A stretch of 64,000 nucleotides of DNA from Symbiodinium microadriaticum (lineage: Eukaryota > Sar > Dinophyceae > Suessiales > Symbiodiniaceae), in the NCBI GenBank assembly GCA_001939145.1, contig LSRX01000331.1, positions 516,700-580,699 of the forward strand, written 5' to 3'. Each line of letters starts with the position of its first letter. The stretch's first letter is position 1. Below the pieces are notes generated by a model that was given only the letters and a program-made list of their open reading frames with translations, was not told where the DNA came from and searched no databases. Positions 35,339 to 47,527 of the stretch are shown piece after piece. The position numbers and the translations under genes are program-made.

Positions 35339-38300
35339 ACCAGTAGTAGACCCAAGCACGTGAGTCGGAAAAGAAAAAGATGAGGACAAACCCGCTAGTG
35401 AACCTGCAGGAACTGCTTGCCTGTTGTATCACAGCGGTCGCAAACAGGTGAACCCGCTAGCTAGATGGGGTCGTCGAGACGGTGCTCATTAGAGTCTCTG
35501 TCAAGTATCCGTGCAAGCTCATTGCGCCCCAACCGGCCAGCAGCTTCGCAAATCCAGACTAAGGGATACCTTGCAGAGAAGCATCACAATGGAAAATGTG
35601 CGAGAAACCAGTGCCGATGTCAAGCAGTTTCGGGTGCGTAGATATCCACAAGCAGAAAGGGACTGCACTGTTGCCAAGTCGCTGCGGGTAGGCTGAAGAA
35701 AGCCTTTGAGAACCTGCATGGCTTGGGCGCGGCCAAAACAGATTTCCCAGTGGTTGCAAATCCGCGGGGTTGTTCAAATGCTATCGAGGCAACTTGCTTT
35801 GTTGGCCAGCACGAACTGAGAAGCAATGTCCAGCGCTTTTTGTGCCTGACAGCAGCACGCATTTCATGTGGCTTCTTCTGCTTCCCAGACAGCCCCAGAT
35901 GAGCTGCATGCCGAGTGGATTCACTAAGAGGGCCGTTTCTTGCAAGAGCAATAATTAGACTTTCAAGCAATGCTACCACCCGACAGGAGCTTGCCGGATG
36001 AGCTTGGCCTGTTGCATTGTCTGATACAAGCAAGACGCTCCGAACTCTTGCCAGGCTTGCCATGGCGCAGCCGGCTCAATCCTAGATGCAAAAGATTGCA
36101 CAAGCATACAAGCAAGATAGAAACCAGCCTGAACTGAAGCTAGCCCACCCGCCACCCATGCAAGACAGCTTCGACCACGAGCATCTTCGACATCACTGGC
36201 AAAAACTCGCAAAGCCCGTTGCCCTTTTGCGCTATAAGCGTGGGAGAACCCTTGATTCACAGCGGTGCTGCCTCAGCTTCGCGTCCTGCTTCGATGAACG
36301 CCATGGGAAGCCGGTAGTAGTATGCCACCTGAGGTTCGATGTCAAAGGGGCCAAGCTAGAAGCCGCAATCGAAAGCTGAAGCCGAGAGGCGTCATAGTGC
36401 TGCGAAACACATGACTCATCCAGCCAGCAGGCCAGATACTTCAGCCTTATTGGGATTGTTCGCCCTTCACGTGCAACAATGCGCCGGTCTGTACGTGACG
36501 AAAACCTGTCTCCATTCACATCGTCTATGCTTATGGCATGCAATATCAATATCATGCAATGACTGAGCTTCCCCGCGCCCTTTCGATCTGCACATTGTGG
36601 ATGCCAGAGCCGCTGCACATATCCGCCTTGGACTGCCGGGAACAGTCAAAGAGTGGTGAGCGCGCGATGCTTGAATCAGGAACCTGCCGAGCTACAATCG
36701 AATTCAAAGGCGAGCTCTCTTGGCTTCTCCTTTCTCCTCGAGCAGAGGAAAAAGAGAGGCGTCGCCGTCAGCCCTTCGCCTTCGGATCCCTTCGGATCCC
36801 TTCGGCCTTCAGCTTCGCTGGCCGCCTGGGCCTGGGTCGCCTCGCCGACCTCGCCCCGGGCCTTCAGCGCCTAGCAGGGATCGCTCATTTGGGGACCCTT
36901 CAAGTGTCTTTCCATCTGATTCTCCGCCTCAGATGCAGGATAGACAGCATCAAGCCGGTGGCCGAAAGTGCCCCCACTCGCACTAGGAAGAAAATCATGT
37001 GGGGGTGTGCAGTTTCGGGGGTAGCCCACTCAGTAAACCTCCCGTCTCTCTTGCGCCGGGACCTTATCTGCTGCGATGTTCGGCTCTACGTCTCGGAATT
37101 GGGCAGTAAGCCAAGGAAGCTTTTGCAGAAGAACCCTCTTTCCTTTCCTTTCTGTACCATCTCTGACTTTTTCATCTTGTTCAGGACTCAGGACTGACAT
37201 GTCCTGGAGCAGATCCCTTCACAAGCTGGAGAAGAATAAAGCCTTCCACAGCAGGATCCAGAATGACGGTGGCCCGTGCGCCTTCGGAGCTGGCGATGCC
37301 AAGGCCTGTCGACACACAAACACACAAGTAAAAGCCCGAATCTCGATGTCACACCCGTTGTGCTAAGGCTAAGGATAAGGCGGAAAGGTGAAGTGAAAGT
37401 GGCATCCCTTATCCCGGGTCCGGTTTTTTGTTTGGGTCACCTACTTGGAGACGAAATTTCTCGGCCGGCATCAAGCGAATTGAACTTGGATTCTTTGCGC
37501 TCGTCAGATTCCAGAAGCATTGCTGGCTGGTGCTTACCACCACCACCAACAACAACCGACCGCGACCACGACCGTCAAGCCCTTGTTCGGAAGACAAGCC
37601 ACAAGAAGAATCCGATGACGAAAACCCTTTTCAAAGAAGACTACAGAGCCATTGTTTGGGGTGCAAATCCCAGCGCAGCACTGACGCTCCGTGAGCATCA
37701 CAAGGCAATGTGAGATCTTAGCAGCTCGAGTACAGCGTCGCACCTCGCCGGGTTCCCTCGGTGTCGGTGAGCGCAGGCAGCTGCAGAGGCGCTTCAAACT
37801 CATGGCCCGGCAGACTGGCTAAAGAGGTCTCGGGTGGGTAGATGATTCATCCTTTCTAGAGGAACTCCGTTTCTGTCGGATGGCATAGCACAGTGTGGAA
37901 TGCAGTGAAACGTTCAAATTTCTAGCGCCTGAGTATCAACATGAAAACGTGTGACAGTGTGGGCTGCAGAATCGTCTGTCTAAGTCGAGCGTTCACCTGC
38001 GCCCAAGACTGCCTTTGAGCCTCCATGCACGGACGAAGAATCACCTAGCTTGAGCTTAGGCCCTTAGGCTCAGCTCAATTACGCTGATTTGCCACTTCTA
38101 GGCCTGCGCATATGCGCTCAACCGCGCAACTTGGGCTGTGAGGAAATGCCGCGAGCACAGTGGAAGCTTGGCTTCCCACCTGCCCTTTGTTACCACTCGT
38201 GTCTTTGAACCTGTCCTGACAGTCGAACAGTGACACAGACCGTCTGTTCATGCTACACAGGCTCAGGTCAGGTCCCCGTTTTCGGCATCGTTGCTTGTGA

Positions 38301-38863
38301 TGGCTTCTGACAGGGAAGAGCCGATGCCAAGGCTTGGGAAGCGTCAAATGGCCGAGGGAGTGAGGCAGCTGCAAGTGGCTCTTCAGGATCAGTCTCCCAA
38401 GCCGTCTGCCAACGATGAAGATCCTGCGAGTATTTCAGCTCATGAATGTCAGATCGTGGACACATGTGGACACATGGCATGAGCAAAGGAGCGCCTCCGG
38501 GCTTAAGGCCTTGAAAGCCAACTTTTTGTCGCCTAGTTCCACCTTAGGATCATTGCAGCATCGAGGACAGCTTCGATCAGCCGAAGTGCCACGATGCTAC
38601 AGTACAATGACTGCGATCTCTGCTGTGTCAGCCGACAGGGAATGACACGAAGGAGAGGTAAATGGTGCTCACTGCTGCCAGAAGGGGTACAGAGACGCCC
38701 AACAGTCGACGCATGCAACGCGATATGTATGAGCCGGCGTCAAAATTCGCCTCGGCCCCGGCCGAAGCGGTCAGAGGGTCCTATTCGGATTCCCTCTATT
38801 CCCCACCTCTTAATCCCCTCTCCAGTGACCCCCACCCCGCAAAGCGGTGGTCGTGGTGGGGGG
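35339..38863. other. No supportable gene
   Basis: Minus-strand frames at 36063-35620 and 35777-35559 are fairly long and include a LLVDIYAPET stretch slightly like an EEP-type endonuclease strand, but nothing else confirms it. At 36770-36800 there is a short TTCGGATCCC repetition. The rest is featureless up to the N gap. Confidence 0.4.
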
Positions 38864-39363
38864 NNNNNNNNNNNNNNNNNNNNNNNNNNNNNNNNNNNNN
38901 NNNNNNNNNNNNNNNNNNNNNNNNNNNNNNNNNNNNNNNNNNNNNNNNNNNNNNNNNNNNNNNNNNNNNNNNNNNNNNNNNNNNNNNNNNNNNNNNNNNN
39001 NNNNNNNNNNNNNNNNNNNNNNNNNNNNNNNNNNNNNNNNNNNNNNNNNNNNNNNNNNNNNNNNNNNNNNNNNNNNNNNNNNNNNNNNNNNNNNNNNNNN
39101 NNNNNNNNNNNNNNNNNNNNNNNNNNNNNNNNNNNNNNNNNNNNNNNNNNNNNNNNNNNNNNNNNNNNNNNNNNNNNNNNNNNNNNNNNNNNNNNNNNNN
39201 NNNNNNNNNNNNNNNNNNNNNNNNNNNNNNNNNNNNNNNNNNNNNNNNNNNNNNNNNNNNNNNNNNNNNNNNNNNNNNNNNNNNNNNNNNNNNNNNNNNN
39301 NNNNNNNNNNNNNNNNNNNNNNNNNNNNNNNNNNNNNNNNNNNNNNNNNNNNNNNNNNNNNNN
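38864..39363. other. Assembly gap (500 N)
   Basis: Exactly 500 N, probably a gap of unknown size in the scaffold. The left edge is G-rich. Confidence 1.
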
Positions 39364-40257
39364 TCTTCACCCCGCAGACGCTGCACCCCGATATCCTGCG
39401 AAAGCACAAGCCCCAGACCTGGCATCATGTCTTCCTCCCAACATACGGCCGGGCCGAGGCGGACGACGCGCAGCGTTTAAAACAAAAATTGTTTATGTCA
39501 GTTTCGGTTTTAGATTAGGGCGTCCTCTATTGGTTTACAGATGTTTACAGTGTTTGCAACTTGACACCTACTGGCACAAACGATACACCGCTTTCGAGTA
39601 GGGAGAAACAGTATAGAACGTGCAGCATTCCAGGATGTGGCCTTAGGTTGCGGTCTTTGGGGCCTTTTGAAGTCCTTGGGGCTTTTGGGTTTTGAGCTTC
39701 GTCTGCTTTGCATTTCGAAAGGGCGCGGCATCGTGCAGTCGACAAGAACTGATTTCTTAGAGCATGCGAAGCTTCTTGTGATGTGGAAAGTTGGTTTAGG
39801 ACTGCGGTTTAAGCTTTTCGGATTTCGCGAGTTTAAAGATGTTTGGACTCTGGGCCGTTTGGAGTCTTCAGTTTTGGGGCTTTCGGGTTCTGGTCCAAGG
39901 GATAGTGCTGGCCAGTACATGAAGGGCCACGGGCCCATCTCGGCCACTCGAAACAACATTTTAGGTATCGTTCTGCCCAGTTTAGGAACGTCGTTTCATT
40001 TCCAGAATTCCCATCCCCACAACCTCGACACCCTTACTAAAACCTAAACTCCCGACACCCTCTCTTCAAAGAAACCAGGAGCCAAGCGTTACCATGGCAA
40101 CAATGATGTTGTTTTGAGGGTATCGTCTTTAGGGCGTCCCTATCGTTTTACACGTCACCGCCAGCATTTGCTATCTTCGACAACCGCCTGCTGAAAAATC
40201 AATATACCTGGGTTGATGTTTCAGTCTCAGCGTTTCACATCACGCAACGATTTCAAC

Positions 40258-40500
40258 AGTCAGGTTGTGCCAGCACAGGCCACAAACAGTGAAAGCAGTC
40301 CAAGACATGCAGACCCAAGATCAATTCCAGGAGCACCCTGAGGCTCCCAAGATCATCAGCCATTCCAAAATGCGTGGCAGGAGCACGATCGCATTGCACC
40401 CCAGAACGCGCACCGCATTGTGGAGGGAACACGAGTCGCCTCACTCAAAGTGTGCACGACACTGTGGTGGGAGTGCGATTGGCAGATGGGATTGCGGAGG
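40258..40500. repeat. Dispersed repeat, copy 1
   Basis: Shares ordered words with 41705-41975: GTGCC, AAACAGTGAAA, GTCCAAG, TGCAGACCCAAG, CTGAGGCTCC, GGAGCACGAT and CACACTGTGG/GACACTGTGG. It looks like a diverged copy of the same roughly 240-bp element. Confidence 0.5.
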
Positions 40501-41704
40501 GAGGACGATGTGCCTACCGAATGCAATTCATAACGACAGCAAACTGCCGAAAAGAACACATGGATTGCATGCTTAGCATAAGATTTGGCGCCATGAAACA
40601 GGACAGCAAGCTAGAACATGCGTGGCGGCCGATCATCAACAGAATGCAAAATCATGATTTCCTGAACCCCCCACGCCAAACGCTGTGATGGCTGACACAT
40701 AGGTCATAGACCAGGAACATCCCCAGCACAAAGACTTGGGAAGACTGACTGAAACCTCGCAGGGCCAGGCTGCTATTTGGAGTTGGGACGCGGTTAGAAG
40801 GCGAGGGCAGCACTTACATTACGCTGCTCCATGTCAATTCGTGACCGCCAAAGACAGAGCCCCCTCCCACTCGGAGAAACCAACACACGGACAAGCGCGG
40901 CCAAAGACGGCTGCAAAACTGCAGTGCTTGCGATTGATGCCTAATGCACATGACTTGCACTCTATGCCCACCAGACATTCAGGGATTCAAGAATTAGGAG
41001 CTCAGACGGCCCAGACCTTCGGGACATCTACCAGCTTTGATGCCGAGCAACGCCTTTTCCTATGAAGCACGTTGGTAGCATGACTCGTGCTGGTGCTGGC
41101 TAACAGTTGATGCATGGCGGCACAGGGCTTGCCGTCTGCAGCATTGAAAACAGGTACCACCAATCCTCCGACATGTTTAAGTTGCTGCTACACTGTTTGG
41201 CAGCATCAACCCAAGTGGCTACGAAAGGGGGGGGGTGCCCCTTTCATCGGAGCCGAAGCCACCCGCGAGGCGGCGAAGGAGTTTAGGCGGGGCAAGTAGA
41301 GCTTCGGTCGAACATCTTCTGTTGCACCCGAGGGTGCCGCTTTGCCAGACCCCGAAAGTCGACAATTCGCGCATATTCGCGCCGTCTACCAAGCCCCCGA
41401 GACGCAAGCGAGGCGAGAACCACAATGGACCAAGTGAAACTGGACGGCCGGAGCTGAGAGTAACGCTTCCATCGTGCCGTTATCCAGGACCTTGAAATTC
41501 AACAGAAACGCGCGAAGCGCAACTACATTCTCCGTCCTTTCTCTGAATGGCTTGGGGAACCAGTCATGGAAGAGTCCCCAGACTGTCCCACCCCTTCCTG
41601 CCTCAAATGCAGTGATGTCTTCGATAAGCGCACGCGCTCGTGCCGCAACGCCTGCGAGAATCTGAAGCAGCGACAGTGAGAAGACTTGCTGAACGGAGAA
41701 ATCA

Positions 41705-41975
41705 ATTGTGCCGGCATCCCCAAACAGTGAAAAGTGGAGTCCAAGCCCTGCAGACCCAAGCACCGTTAGAGTTGCACCCCTGAGGCTCCAATTAAAAAAC
41801 CTTTGTCCAAAATTCGCTCCGGACTGCGGGGGGGAGCACGATTGCAAGACCACGCATCACACTGTGGCAGCAGGTCAAGAAGCACCCCAAAAAAGGTGTG
41901 GAGGTGGAAGCACAAGTCGCTCTGAAATTACATGGCGCATTGGCAGGAGCACGATTCCGGAGGGCTGAGATGCGA
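41705..41975. repeat. Dispersed repeat, copy 2
   Basis: Partner of 40258-40500, same orientation. No coding function is assigned. Confidence 0.5.
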
Positions 41976-43916
41976 GGGGCTGTGGCGGGAAATGGCGGGA
42001 AGACGAACCCACTGCAGTCGCATTTCGGGTGCAGACGAGGCGGCACGGGACTTCAGAAAGCGACACTAATGAAGAACGTGCATAGCACCACAGTGGGAGC
42101 CGCGGAACCGTCGGGTGCGCTTCTGGGTGCGCCTCGCACGAACATGCAGACAGTTTGGGGAGGTTCACAAATCTGGACTTGCCTGTTTGGTAATCCTCCT
42201 TGCTGCTGAAATACCTGCAAGCACGAAGCAAGAATCTCAAGTCTAGAAGTAGTCATGCAATCATGCCAGGTCACTCGAAGCAGTCTGTGCGCAATACGCA
42301 ATACCTGCCAGGAAGGAACAGGCAGTGTGCCGATACACAGACGACGTCTTATCTTCAAGAGCTCAACACAACTGCGCAGAGTCTGCATATCTCGCCAACT
42401 CGCAATGGTTTCAAGATTTCTAAACATCCTAAACCCGTTGTCCGTAAGCCCTGGCTCTTAGAGTTGGCATCGATGTAGCACCCCAGCGAGTCGAGACATT
42501 GGTCTGCACACGCACACGGAGGAATAGGGAACCATCGCGTCCCTTCAATTGCTATTATTATTTGCTGCTTCTGACCTTCCGCAGCAGATGGAAAAACTGT
42601 GCGTCATGGGAGCACCTGAGACTGCCGCTAGGGCTGTACTGCATGTACATGCATTTGGAAAAAGGATATGTGGCTGAACTGAGCCGAAGGATCACCTCAT
42701 GTCGTCCTCTCACCTTCGAAAAAAGATGGCACACCAGGCGACAGCAGACCGTCACAAAAACGCAGACGCGCAGGATGAGGCCAAGCGAGGTCAACGCAAG
42801 CGAGCGACCCAACGAAGGTGAGTCTATGGATTTACGGTGGCATGGGTAGATGAGTGGAGGGACGTTTCATCTGGATACACCATTGCTTGTCCCTAGGCCT
42901 TGGATCTTCTCTGTTTCGTTTGAGAATAAGGAGTTCGCCTTCGCCTCGGCTGGGACTCATGAGCTCCTTGCACAAGTACCACCTCAGCACAGTAAAATGG
43001 AGCTACTGAGGACGATGCACAGTACCTTTGGTGCCTGGCAAGCGTTCATGTCAAAAGCAGGGACTCGCCTATAAAACCCCGGCAAGTGCAATCAGCCGGT
43101 TCCACTTCACGTGGCGTAGTCCCGCCTGGGCTACTGCTCGCCACGACCAGATCGAATCTCGCAGCTCCGCATACACAGAAGATGACCCAGTCTTTGCTGC
43201 TAGAGCCTCCCTCATCGAGCAAGCCCGTTACATGAAGCCTGAGCTGTCCAGCTCGAGCAGCTCTGCTCGCCTACATGCCGCAAGCCCGAAACACCGGTCG
43301 GGATCGTCCAGCATCTTCCAGCTTATCGAGCTTGACAGTTGGAGTCAAATGTGTTGCCAGGAAAAACCAACGCGTCAAGGACTGGCTTTGTCTACACGTA
43401 GAACGTGGATATCGGAATGCATCTCAGCTCCGTGCCGCTGACGCTGGCACTTGCATGTCCTCCGTCTGATGGCACACGGCCAGGCAGGCCTGCAGCTGAA
43501 CGAGCTCAGCCCAAGATGAGCATCCGCTTAGGCCACGGCCTTCTGCACTCACGAAGTTTTCCTTGGCATGTCCGAGCCAAAGGTGGTCACGTGATTTAGA
43601 GCCCTCCAGGCAACATTGTCCGTGACACCGACGGCAACAAAAAGCTACCAACAGTGCCTTCTCAAGTTGCCGGTAAGCATCTCCCAAACGCTGCGCGAGC
43701 AACTTTTCCAAAGCGCGCCCCCACTGCACGAACTCCTGCGATGCACTTCACTTTTCATGCTCGTGCACTGGTCCGTCCCACGAGGAGAAGTTTCACCGAT
43801 AGAGCTGTCAGACACGACTTTGGCTAGAGAGACAGCAGGTCCAACAAAAGCTACGAACAACGAAAACTTTCCGTCTTAACCTCAAGCCAAATAGCCGACG
43901 ATGGCTAATTTCTGCG

Positions 43917-43952
43917 ACGACGACCGCCACCACCACCACCACCACTACCACC

Positions 43953-43984
<32 letters not shown>

Positions 43985-44090
43985 CCCACATGACAGCGAC
44001 CGCGACCACAGCCACCACCAGCACCAAACCACAACCACCGCCACCACCACCCCCACCACCATCACCACCACATACCACCACCCACAGGCT
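43917..44090. repeat. (CCA)n / (CAA)n triplet tracts
   Basis: CCACCA and CAACAA runs at 43925-43985 and again at 44010-44085. They translate to poly-Val on the minus strand and poly-Thr/Pro/His on the plus strand, so apparent proteins here are artefacts. Confidence 0.9.
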
Positions 44091-44799
44091 TAAGTTGAAC
44101 ACCCACTACTTCGCTAACTTGGCTGTCATAAAATTGAAGAGCGTGCCAGCATTGACCCCTTGCACGGCTCTCGCTTCCTCGCTCCTGGTCGGGCACCCTC
44201 CTGCCCTGCGCCGAATGGCGCTCCTGCCTTCTTCGCTAATCAAACCGCAGCTTGCTCTCGTGCACTACGGCTTCAATCGCAGATAGTGCGAAAGAGCACC
44301 CCGATCTTGGTCTGGCAGTAGCCACCCAACCATGCGCCGGAGACACGAGCCCTTTCCCCAACTGCTGCTGCTCCTCCTACGACTGCGGAGTGTGAGTGCG
44401 ATTACGAGCACTTCCACAACGACAACGACTGATCCCGACCATCATCACTATCAGGCCACTGTGGTCATTTTCACTGATATTGAACCTACGACATCCAAAA
44501 GCATTAACCGCAGGATCCGGCAAGGCAGAGCGCATCCACGCACGACGCTGCGAGTTAGGCTCCTGACTGTTTGCCGCAGCAGGAACTGCAACAAGAACTC
44601 TAATCGAACGGGAAAGCCCGTTGTGCAGCCCGGAGCTGCACGCACGAGCTTCGAAAGAGCAGGCAATGCAAGAATAGTTTTGAGCAAAAGTAGAACCTGG
44701 AAGTTTAGAGTGGCCACCACCACCGTCGTCACCACCACCACAACGACCACCACAGCAACAACAAGAGCAACTGTCACGACAGAGCAGGAGAAACTGCAA

Positions 44800-45280
44800 C
44801 AGCAATGCAGCAGTAGCCGCAGTAGCAGCATTAGCTGTAACAATAGCAGAAGAAGTGGCGGTGGCAGTGGCAGTAGCGTGGCAGTGGAAGTGACACTGGC
44901 AGTGGCAGTGGCAATGGCAGTGGCACGGGCGGTAGCAGCATCAGTAATCGCAGGAGCAGGCACTTTCGTAGCAGCATTGACAGTGGCGGTACTCGTCGAA
45001 GTATGTAGCAGCAGCAGCAGCAGCAGCAGCAACAGCATTAGCAGTAGCAGTAGCAGTAGCAGTAGCAGTCGCAGTCGCAGTAGCAGTAGCAGTAGCACCA
45101 GGAGCGGCAGCGGCAGCGGCAGCAGTAGCAGCAGCAGCGGGAGCAGGAGCCGGAGCAGTAGCAGGAGCTGGAGCGGAGCAGGAGCAGGAGCGCAAGCAGT
45201 GGCAGTAGCAGGAGCATGTGTAGGAGTCGCAGTCGCAGTCGCAGTCGCCGCAGCAGCAGGAGCTGGAGCTGGAGCTCTAG
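44800..45280. repeat. Degenerate GCAGTR/GCAGYA hexanucleotide tract
   Basis: About 480 bp dominated by GCAGTG, GCAGTA and GCAGCA units with drift to GGAGCA. Because the unit length is a multiple of three, all three plus frames stay open for long stretches (Ser/Gly-rich, Ala/Val-rich and Gln-rich), which explains the 345-residue open frame here. Confidence 0.85.
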
Positions 45281-46853
45281 CAGCACCGCTAACCGTCCTT
45301 CCCAATAGAAAAGTTCACTGGCCGTACCATCTCGCTACACTCCAGCACCAGCCTTTGGCAATTCGCTAACCCTTAGGCCTTTAACATCATGCTCTCGAAT
45401 TCGCGGAACTTGCTAGCCGTGCCCAGGGGAATCTCGTTTGTCAGCCGTCCAACCTACGGACCTACGTCCGTCACACCCAAAACATCGAAGAGACTTGCAG
45501 CTGCACCTTAAACTGCTGCTGACTGAGCTCGCTGTCCCCACCCATCGGACTGGCCTTGGCACTGTCTGCCTGGAACTCGACCGGCTTCTTCTGGTCCCTG
45601 GCTGGGCAATCAATTCAAAAAAACATGAGACTGAAACCATGTAACAGGCAACATCTGCAAGTTGCGCAGGAAGCTACTGGCTCATCAAACAACAAGAGGC
45701 ACAACAGCATCATGCCACGCGACTGTGACTTGACCCACAGTTACAAAACAAGAAGCGGTGGCGTTCGTGTTGCTCATGTTTGATCTGAGATCAAGTTGTG
45801 AAAGGCTCGACAACTTTGGCTGCCCAGCATACACTACAGCACCCAACAAAATCAAAGGCTGGGACAAACCGCGCGACAATCGGATTACGAACTTCCAGAT
45901 ATGTCTGCCTGCCTCACTTCCAGTGTGAGGCGGAGCTCCTTCACCTTTAGAAAAAAGACAAGCAACGACCGCCCAAAGGCATCGTCTTCTGATCAGGTGC
46001 CAGGCTGTGACCTTCTCAATCTCTGCCAACGGCATGGTTCGCGGCTCCTGCAATTCATGAAGCAGGTAACCAGGGCTTCCGCAAATCCACACACGCCAGC
46101 ATGCTACGGATCGGTTGAGAGCGTCGCAAAGGGTGGCGAGACATGTGACATGGCCGACTAATTTGGTGTCACGCAACTGTCAAGTCACCACGATACAATT
46201 GGACTTTGGGCAGCAAAAGACTACAGGCTTGTAAGAAGTAATTACAAGTGCCCAGAGGTTTCCCATCAAACTTCCGTTTTGTTTCACGCACTACCTTTGG
46301 CCCAAGTTGCCCGAAGTAAAACCAGTGTTCGCGCGATGCAATAACCCAATCTTTGTGGGTCTGAATAACAATCTGGTTGTAGAGTTGTGTGGTTCTTCAG
46401 GACATGCGATCAGCCACTGCCCAGCCAAGCCATTATTGTTATCATTCATCATTCGAACATCTGAATGTATTTCACGGCCGCCGCTCTTGACAAGAAGCAT
46501 ACATGTAAACGAGTGCAGCCGTGCTGTCTTCGGCCCGTCCAAACTATCCATCAAACGATTTGACAGCCAAGATCAAGCGGAGACGGCTGATAGATAACCA
46601 AAAGGGTCGGGTCATTGCCGCTGCGCAAACCCTTGGTTTACTTCGCGCATGAATTTATTGGCGACACAAACCGGAAGTTTGCTAGGGCACCTTTGTGCAT
46701 TAGTACTTCGTACAGGTCTGTACAAACTCCTGTGCGCAAAAAGGGAGCCTGAACAGGATACCTTCACAGTGCGTGACAGGGCTCCCGACCAACGCACATA
46801 TTGTGATTCTCACCAAATATGAGGGCTATATACAATAGGCAGAAGATCGGATC

Positions 46854-47442
46854 TTAAAATACAGCAACGGCACCAACATCAATCTGAAGCGATATTACCA
46901 AGAGCAGTACTTGGAGAAGGCACAACACCTTTTGACAAAAGTCAACTTTCGTGCAAACGGAGATAGCCTCTGTAAAACTGTATTCATGACATCCTGTAAA
47001 TGGTTGTTGTTTTCTATGTCGAAGACTGCATTGTGACTGCATGGAGCCCATACAAGAACTGATACACGCCATCATGGCGTCACTGTAAGCTTCAGCAAAC
47101 CTATCGCTTCGGGGTTCTGCCAACTCTTCCCCTGCTGACAGGCTGGGGCACTAGCTTGCCAGTTGCAGATACCAGTTGATTTAGTGGATCTGCCGGAGTG
47201 GACCTAAGGATGTGGCCAAAAAGCCTCAATTTGGCTCTTTCCATGTGTCTCCGTCGAACTTGCAATGTTGATCGCACTGGTTTCCTTCATGCTTTTTTGA
47301 ACCAGTCTCTTCTCTGTCTACGAATGTTGATGGCTTGCCAAGAATCTTGCGAAGTATTTTGTATGGGAAAAAATTAGGTTTGGGTGTCTCTGATGTTATT
47401 AATTGTATGATACACTCTAAGCTGATTTCAACATGAATAGAG
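46854..47442 (-). pseudogene. 3' part of an old LINE, split by the young LINE
   Basis: Minus-strand relic of the C-terminal region of a non-LTR retrotransposon ORF2. From the junction inward: VEISLE-type residues, LRKILGKPSTFVDREE, then in a neighbouring frame RLFGHILRSTPADPLNQLV and SRGRVGRTPKR. These match the conserved tail after the RT domain of a dinoflagellate LINE family (an LRKIL motif, a GHILR-x(4)-DP-like motif, and GRPRK). Decayed 3' sequence continues to about 46854. The other half of the element lies right of 57276. Confidence 0.65.
47427..47442. repeat. Target-site duplication, left copy
   Basis: TTCAACATGAATAGAG, identical to 57276-57291. Confidence 0.9.
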
Positions 47443-47527
47443 CTTCCGAGATAACACCTCCACGCTGGTGGTAGCGGGCCGAGTTCTTTGTGGACCCGGG
47501 GCGAAGTTATCCAGTTCCGACTTCGGC

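Larger units (their letters stand above)
39364..46853. other. Repeat-rich DNA without a clear gene
   Basis: Holds a diverged duplicate (40258-40500 and 41705-41975), CCA/CAA triplets (43917-44090) and a long GCAGTR tract (44800-45280). A 155-residue minus frame (41853-41386) and a 163-residue one (46176-45685) are open but carry no recognised domain. The first overlaps the duplicated segment. I assign no gene. Confidence 0.45.

Noticed and set aside
35559-36063. Possible endonuclease-like fragment (LLVDIYAPET) on the minus strand
   Set aside because: Only one weak strand-like motif. No GDxN, SDH or QE motif could be found nearby.
44332-45369. 345-residue Ser-rich open frame
   Set aside because: Produced by the GCAGTR hexamer tract and triplet repeats; all three frames are long and low-complexity.
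47468-47527. GTG start for LINE ORF1
   Set aside because: The frame is open back into the flank, and an ordinary ATG at 47528 follows. There is no evidence for the GTG.
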